Translations under genes and position numbers: made by a program | Origin: Callorhinus ursinus | Taxonomy: Eukaryota; Chordata; Mammalia; Carnivora; Otariidae | NCBI RefSeq assembly: GCF_003265705.1 | Contig: NW_020312788.1 | Coordinates: 1-64,000 of the forward strand | DNA length: 64,000 nucleotides | Direction: 5' to 3' | Notes under the pieces: generated by a model | Told to the model about the DNA's origin: nothing | Database searches by the model: none | What the model saw: only the letters and a program-made list of their open reading frames with translations | Shown: piece after piece, positions 58,865-64,000 of the stretch | Layout of the letters: each line of letters opens with the position of its first letter | How positions within the stretch are numbered: position 1 is the stretch's first letter

Positions 58865-59115
58865 TTCTAATAACAATAGCTGACTTGTGCCATTCTAGTA
58901 TGCTAAGCCCTAGGCTGAGCATTTCTGTGCATTATTTGGCTTTGGTTACGATGTTGTGAAGGATGTATCAAAAGCCTTAATTTATAGGTGAGAAAACTAG
59001 GTTCAAAAAGATTCAATAATTTGTCTTAAGGTCACCAGCGACAAATGGATGAACCTGATTCAAACTGAGATCTCCCTGATTACAAATCCCGTGTTCTTAA
59101 ACACTACTTCCTCTC
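58865..59115 (+). mobile_element. MIR
   Basis: CTAGTATGCTAAGCCCTAGGC, GTGAGAAAACTAGGTTCAAAAAG, AAGGTCACCAGCGACAAATGG. Confidence 0.85.
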
Positions 59116-59404
59116 TGGACCTGAGCAAGAAAAGAGGGTTCAGATTTCCTCCTGCTAACCAAAGTCATAAAGTTGTGAAATGACCTTTCTGAGAAGTCTA
59201 GTTAGCACACAAATAAAACAACAAAAGATAAGAATTTGAGTATTTCAGAGAGCAAAAGAGAATCTTGAGAGATTTTAAAATGTTTTTAATTCACCCAAGT
59301 TTAATATTAGAAAAATCTGATACAACTGATTATATTAACAGATTAAAGAAGACAAGCTTTTGATTGGTCTCAAACAGCATGCTTGTGAACTCCCAGGAGG
59401 GCCT

Positions 59405-59482
59405 GTGAGCACATATTGCTGGGCCCCCCACCCAGAGTTTCTGATCCAGCCGTTCTGGAGTAGAACCCAAGAATCTGGTTTG
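59405..59482 (+). mobile_element. MER5 fragment
   Basis: CACATATTGCTGGGCCCCCC, GAGTTTCTGATCCAGCCGTTCTGG, CCCAAGAATCTGG. Confidence 0.85.
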
Positions 59483-59539
59483 TTTTGACCTCAGGGGAAG
59501 GGAAGATCTCACCAACAAATTACCAAAATGAAATAAAAA

Positions 59540-60480
59540 ATCATAACCTTAAAGGAAAAGATGAATTTGTTTCATTAAAATTGAGAATTTCCATTTATCA
59601 GAAAACACTAACAAAAGAGAAAATATAAGCTTCAAACTGGAAGATATATATAAGCAATACATGTAAATGAAAAGGAATCTGACACAGAACTCCTACATAT
59701 CTTCAAGGAAAAGAAAAAAAAACCCTCATTTTTCAAATGGACAAAAGATATGAACAGGTATTTCTTAGAAGAGAAACATGAGTAATCAGTGCAATAAACA
59801 TTAAAACTACAAGAAGACATCATTTTATACCCACTAGTTTGGCAATCATTAAAAAGTCTGAAGAGGATGACTGTCGGCAAGGATGTGCCTTATGGGAAGG
59901 AACACTTACACTGCTGGCAGGAACACACTGGGATCAACCACTTTGGAAAACAGTTTCTTTTTTAGGCTGAGTATATAACTCCCCTCGTAAGTATATGCCC
60001 AGAGTAATCTTTGCATATGAGGGCCATTATATATAAATGTTCAATATAGCATTGTTTCAACAGAGGACAACTGAAAATGGCCCAAATGTCTACTAGCAGG
60101 AGAACGGATAAGTAAATTCATGATATATTTGTACAATGGAATACAAAAGTAAAAAGGAATACAGCTAGAGGAATCAATATGGTTGAATCAGTAGAATGAA
60201 AAAAAAGTTACAATAGAATACAAATATTACAAGACTATTTTTTAAAAAGTAAAAAAGCAAAACTAAACAACATATTATTTGGGGATTCACAGTATGCAGT
60301 AAAATTATAAAGAATAACAGGGAATGACAAAAAAACTTCCAGAGAATGGTTACCACTAGGGGCTAGGGTAGGTAGAGAGATCTGGGATCCAGGTAGGAGT
60401 GGGTAGGGAGTCTATGTATTCTAAATTAGGCTGGATGGTGGAAGCATAGCAGTTAATTTTATCATGATCTGTAACTTCTA
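59540..60480 (+). mobile_element. Old L1 (L1M) 3' half
   Basis: AATGGACAAAAGATATGAACAGG, TACCCACTAGTTTGGCAATC, CACTTTGGAAAACAGTTTC, GGCCCAAATGTCTACTAGCAGG, GAATGGTTACCACTAGGGGC, TTATCATGATCTGTAAC. Frames destroyed. Confidence 0.85.
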
Positions 60481-60484
60481 AATA

Positions 60485-60960
60485 CATACAAGAGGGCTTT
60501 TTAAATTCAGAACCTCAAAGAGCTTTTATTTATATGGGCTATGTCTATTGATATTTACCATAGTAGAAATTAAAGCTGAAACTTCTAAAAATACTTATTC
60601 ATTTAACAATGATAAATTCTCTACATATTTACATAAATAACATGTCTTATGGAAAAATAACTATATTATGTGAAACAAAAAAATAGTGAGTCAAGTGACA
60701 TGTTTGCAAATCATTTCAAGGTCTGATTCAATAGTGGATAATTGGATTCCTCTATTTGTCTCCACATTCGGTCTTATAGGATAGCACATATAATGCAGCC
60801 TCTGGAAAAGTCCCCCGAACACTTGTGAGGAACTGAGACAAAGACAAATACCATCTTAGTATTATGAAAAGAGCTTTGAACAGAAAGACCACCTGAAAAA
60901 TCTTGGTTACCCCGCCCCGTTCAGGGCTTCCTGGACGTTTCCTTTGAAAACTACTCTAAG
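60485..60960 (+). mobile_element. hAT-Charlie DNA element
   Basis: CCTCAAAGAGCTTTTATTTATATGGGC, TATTGATATTTACCATAGTAG, CAGCCTCTGGAAAAGTCCCC, ending near GAAAACTACTCTAA. Matches a non-coding Charlie-type element; exact subfamily not certain. Confidence 0.7.
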
Positions 60961-61039
60961 AGGATGCCTTGGAAGCAGAGAGAAGGAACACCTCAGAAAG
61001 ATGAAATGAAAGAATAAGAAAATTTGGGAGGAGAGTGTC

Positions 61040-61960
61040 ATAAAGAAATTTCAGCTTAATTTCCTCTTCAAAGGGGTAAATAAAGGATCTCTGCTTTGCC
61101 GAGGAATCATTCCTGTGATTGTTTTGGGGGCTGTGGAATTGGGCAGGGGGCAGGCAGCAGATCAGATGATCCAGCCTGGTCCAACCCCCTGTCCAAGTGC
61201 CTCAGTCAAGAGAACACTTAAGATACAAGCAGACCCAAACACATTTTTACACAGTTTAATCTATGGACTCAGGAAAGATGGGCCCTCTTTTTTGGGGGGG
61301 TAGGCTCAAGGATCTCAGGAGCCACCTAGCTGAGGGAAGCAGAGGTGATATGCAGAGAACACAGCCCAGTGAGAGTTCACTTTGGACCTCTGATAATTCC
61401 TTATTGTTTAAAAATGCCTCAGAGGCTAGATGTCACAAGTCGGAAAGAATTCTCACTTGAAATGCTTTACGATCCAGAGGTAAACATGAGGAAGGAGGAA
61501 GACCTTTCAGCCTTCATGGCTGCAGCCTTTGTTGCTTGCCTCGCTCTTTACTTACTGAAATCACCTGGACACTGGCTTCACTTGGCAGAAAAAATCCTGG
61601 CACGGAAGCTCCGCTCACCCCCAACAGCGCTAAGGTAAGAGGATCCGAACTTGACGGTCTCTCCCGCGCTCTTCATACTCGGTGGCAGGACTGATTCTTT
61701 AAGTGTTCTTGGGTGGGGGCGGGGCGTGCAAACCAGCCTCACAATCTCGGCGAACGGCCCGCCAGCGCGGGTAAGCTCTGGGACCCAAGGGCAGGCAGCC
61801 GGGGCCATGGAAGCCGGCAGAAAGACAGCAGCTACTGCTGCTCCCGGAAAGTGGGGCTTCCTGTTCTCCGCCAGCAAGTGGCAGCTCCAGGAACCTCCAC
61901 CGAGAACTCGTCTTGATTCAGACAGAGAAACTGCTTCCCCTTTGCACTTTTGACTTAAGA
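61040..61960. promoter_or_regulatory. GC-richer unique stretch in CYBRD1 intron; possible promoter/enhancer or antisense exon
   Basis: No repeat recognised. 61645-61800 has several CpGs (CCCGCG, CTCGGCGAACGG, CGCCAGCGCGGG) and a GC box (GGGGGCGGGGCG, about 61717-61728). On plus, CTAAGGTAAGAGG (61629-61641) and GCGCGGGTAAGCTC (61766-61779) fit splice donors. The plus frame ending at 61638 (YDPEVNMRKEEDLSAFMAAA..., ...KLRSPPTALR) runs up to the first donor but matches no protein that I know. Function is speculative. Confidence 0.35.
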
Positions 61961-62379
61961 AAACTGACAGAAGCATGTCTCTGTCAAAGCATATTTCTGT
62001 GGCTCATGAATTTTTACAACTAAGAATATGGAGGCAGGACTCTTTGTAAATCATAAGGAGGGAGCATAGCGCCTATCAAAAGCGAAGAAAGCAAGCTTGG
62101 AATTGATTTCTTTCCTCTGGGAAAGGAAATGTTCTTTCCTGTCATTACGTCCTGAGCACACCTGGGTGATCTGTTCTGTCACTTCTAGGGAGAAGCAATG
62201 CAAATAGCTTGAAAACAGCTGTTATGCAACAAAGGAATAAAGCTGGAATGTAGTCCTCTTGTCCTGACAGGACACCGATCATGGTTCCTGAACAACCACG
62301 GGCACTAAGCACAACGTGTGTACTCACAGCTGTGGTGAGGGGACGCCCATTTGCTTGTTTAGTTTTAGAAAACTATGTA

Positions 62380-62560
62380 GGGGCGGCTGGGTGGCTCAGT
62401 CGGTTGAGCATCTGCCTTAGGCTCAGGTCATGATCCCAGGGTCCCGGGATTGAGCCCCGCGTCGGGCTCCCCGCGCAGCCTGGAGCCTGCTTCTCCCTCT
62501 CCCTCTGCCCCTCCCCTAGCTTATGCTTTCTTCCTCTCTCTCAAATAAATAAAATCTTAA
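62380..62560 (+). mobile_element. SINEC copy
   Basis: GGGGCGGCTGGGTGGCTCAG to AAATAAATAAAATCTTAA. Flanks AAACTATGTA (62370-62379) and AAACTATATA (62561-62570). Confidence 0.94.
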
Positions 62561-62609
62561 AAACTATATATATATGATTTTATGTAACATATGATTTACT
62601 TATATTTAA

Positions 62610-63398
62610 AACAAAAGAGCTACATGTTCAAGCAAGTCAAATAAGATACATGTAAAAATAACCCCCCAACGAATCCTACCCACTCCCACAATGGTAGTAG
62701 TTTGGTATATTCTCTCACGCCTTTCTTTACACATCAACACATATATACTTTTTTTCTTTCTCTTTCCTTTTTTTTTTAAATGACATTTTACTATATCTAT
62801 TACTCTTCAGTATTTTTTATACTGAAGAGCATATCATGATTTCACTCTTGGTCAGTAGACAGAGCTACATTCCTTGTAATACCTTTATAATATCCACCAT
62901 CGATTTACCACAGATTATTTAACCATTCCCTATTGATGGGCATTTAGGTTGCTTCCCGTTTCCTGCCCACACAAACAGTGCCGCACTAAAAAATCCTTTT
63001 TCGAGTTCCTTATGTTACAGTTATTTTACTTCCGCTCTCTCTGAATGTGGGATTGCTAGGTTAAGGGTAACGATATTTAAAAAACAACTTTAGTAGATAG
63101 TAACAAACTACTTCCCTAAAATTTGTTAACAGTGCATTTCCTACCAGCAGTGGAAAAGCAGAAGTGGAAAGCACCCTTTACCTCACACCCTTGGCAGCAA
63201 GGAACATCACCACTGTTGTTGTGATAGTCTTGTGGGGAAAAATGACATTTTATTGTTGTCCTCACATTTTCCTAACTTCTTAGTGAGGTTGGACATTTTA
63301 TCATATGCTTATTGGTGATTTAAGTTTTTCTTCTTTGACATGCCTATTCAAATTTTCTGTTTATTTTTCTGTGAGGTTGCCTTTTTATCACTAATTTT
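62610..63398 (-). mobile_element. Old L1M/HAL1-type sequence
   Basis: AACCATTCCCTATTGATGGGCATTTAGGTTGCTTCC, CAGTGCCGCACTAAAAAATCC, GGGATTGCTAGGTTAAGGG, TAGTGAGGTTGGACATTTTATCATATGC: common antisense L1M(E) text. It continues past the SINE to the window end (63623-64000). Confidence 0.7.
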
Positions 63399-63418
63399 AG
63401 GAGTTGTTTTATATATTA

Positions 63419-63602
63419 GGGACACCTGGGTGGCTCAGTCGATTGAGCATTCGGCTCAGATCATGATCCCAGGGTCCTCGGATTGAGTCCCACATCGGGC
63501 TCCTTGCTCAGCAGGAAGCCTGCTTCTCCCTCCGCCTGCCACTCCCCCTGCTTGTGCTCTCTCTCTCTCTCTGACAAATAAATAAAAAATCTTTAAAAAA
63601 AA
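63419..63602 (+). mobile_element. SINEC copy
   Basis: GGACACCTGGGTGGCTCAGT to AATAAAAAATCTTTAAAAAA. Exact 20-bp duplication AGGAGTTGTTTTATATATTA at 63399-63418 and 63603-63622. Confidence 0.97.
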
Positions 63603-63622
63603 AGGAGTTGTTTTATATATTA

Positions 63623-64000
63623 AATGCATTAACCCTTAACACATGACATGATTATTCCCCATATCCCTTGGTGCAGTTTCTGTTGACTTTGGTATATTTG
63701 CCCCATATAATTTTTAAAAAATTTTTATGTAATCAAACATGTCTTTCTTTTCCTTTATGACTTGTGATTTCTTGTCAACCCTATGGACTCCCCAACCTCA
63801 GATTATACAGATTATATGCTTCTTAGTTTTCTTTTTCTCTTTTCATTGGCTTTGTTTTTTTAATATTTAGAATGTTAATCTATCTGGAATCTTTTTTCTT
63901 TTGTGTTATATACAGAGTCCTTTTGCTTATTTATTTGGTTTCTTCCAAATGGATAACCCATTATGATGGTAGCATTTATTAAATAAGCAAAATTCTTTCT
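63623..64000 (-). mobile_element. Antisense old L1-like sequence to window end
   Basis: GTTGACTTTGGTATATTTGCC, TTTAGAATGTTAATCTATCTGG, TTTTGTGTTATATACAGAG: looks like the continuation of the antisense L1M interrupted by the SINE. Confidence 0.5.

Larger units (their letters stand above)
54254..64000 (-). other. CYBRD1: CYBRD1 intron upstream of the penultimate exon (partial)
   Basis: Minus-strand intron that begins beyond the window and ends at the acceptor at 54254-54255. I looked on the minus strand for the preceding exon (in human ending with a VGLIAVICYLLQ-like peptide) and for the first exon, and found neither. At least 9.7 kb of intron is therefore included. It contains a TG run, L1M/L1ME pieces, an L2 relic, hAT-Charlie and MER5 copies, two SINEs and a GC-richer unique stretch, listed separately. 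Confidence 0.75.

Noticed and set aside
61578..61976. Minus-strand 132-codon frame as a CYBRD1 first exon
   Set aside because: Its translation does not resemble the CYBRD1 N-terminus and has no matching donor in the needed place.
54254..64000. CYBRD1 exons 1-2
   Set aside because: Searched on minus for the expected VGLIAVICYLLQ-like and first-exon peptides; nothing matched, so they should be beyond the right edge.

Overview
This is a 64-kb piece of a mammalian nuclear genome, almost certainly from a carnivore. About 29 copies of the carnivore tRNA-derived SINE (SINEC) are scattered through it, with a GGGGCACCTGGGTGGCTCAG-type head, a CT-rich middle and an AAATAAATAAAATCTT-type tail. Several 5'-truncated L1s have the G-rich carnivore 3' UTR. 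The SINE heads and middles look like the general caniform/arctoid type (seal, mustelid or bear side) and not the young canid type; the species call is an inference from memory of these families. Nothing prokaryotic or viral is present, and there is no operon structure.

The only host protein-coding gene I can support is CYBRD1 (duodenal cytochrome b, DCYTB), read on the minus strand. Its last two coding exons are at 54099-54253 and 53284-53581, with exact GT/AG junctions and a phase-2 join. A long 3' UTR runs down to a good poly(A) signal near 49.6 kb. Everything right of 54.25 kb to the window end appears to be its preceding intron; exons 1-2 were not found and should lie beyond the right edge. 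That intron holds an L2 relic, L1M and hAT-Charlie pieces, SINEs, and one GC-richer stretch (about 61.1-61.95 kb) with a GC box and two splice-donor consensus sites on the plus strand.

Left of 49.6 kb is intergenic sequence filled with repeats. 0-2.3 kb: SINEs and two L1 3' ends. 2.44-3.16 kb: an intact RPL9 processed retrocopy with target-site duplication, inserted into a palindromic repeat. 5-8 kb: MaLR/LTR relics. 10.4-14.1 kb: L1 pieces with ORF2 remnants. 15-21 kb: SINEs and a cleanly bounded 598-bp L1. 22.4-25.1 kb: an LTR with a 28-bp minisatellite and antisense L1. 25-49 kb: old LTRs, MER20/MER5-type hAT copies, MIRs, an L1M block at 44-46.5 kb and more SINEs. Many SINE/L1 copies have readable target-site duplications, so the retrotransposition history can be followed directly.

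No previously undescribed biological system was recognised. The most useful observations are unusual retro-insertions (a tail-only insertion, a tail-less SINE, two SINEs in series at one target, SINE-derived microsatellites), transposable elements inside the CYBRD1 3' UTR, and two small CpG-bearing islands of unknown role.
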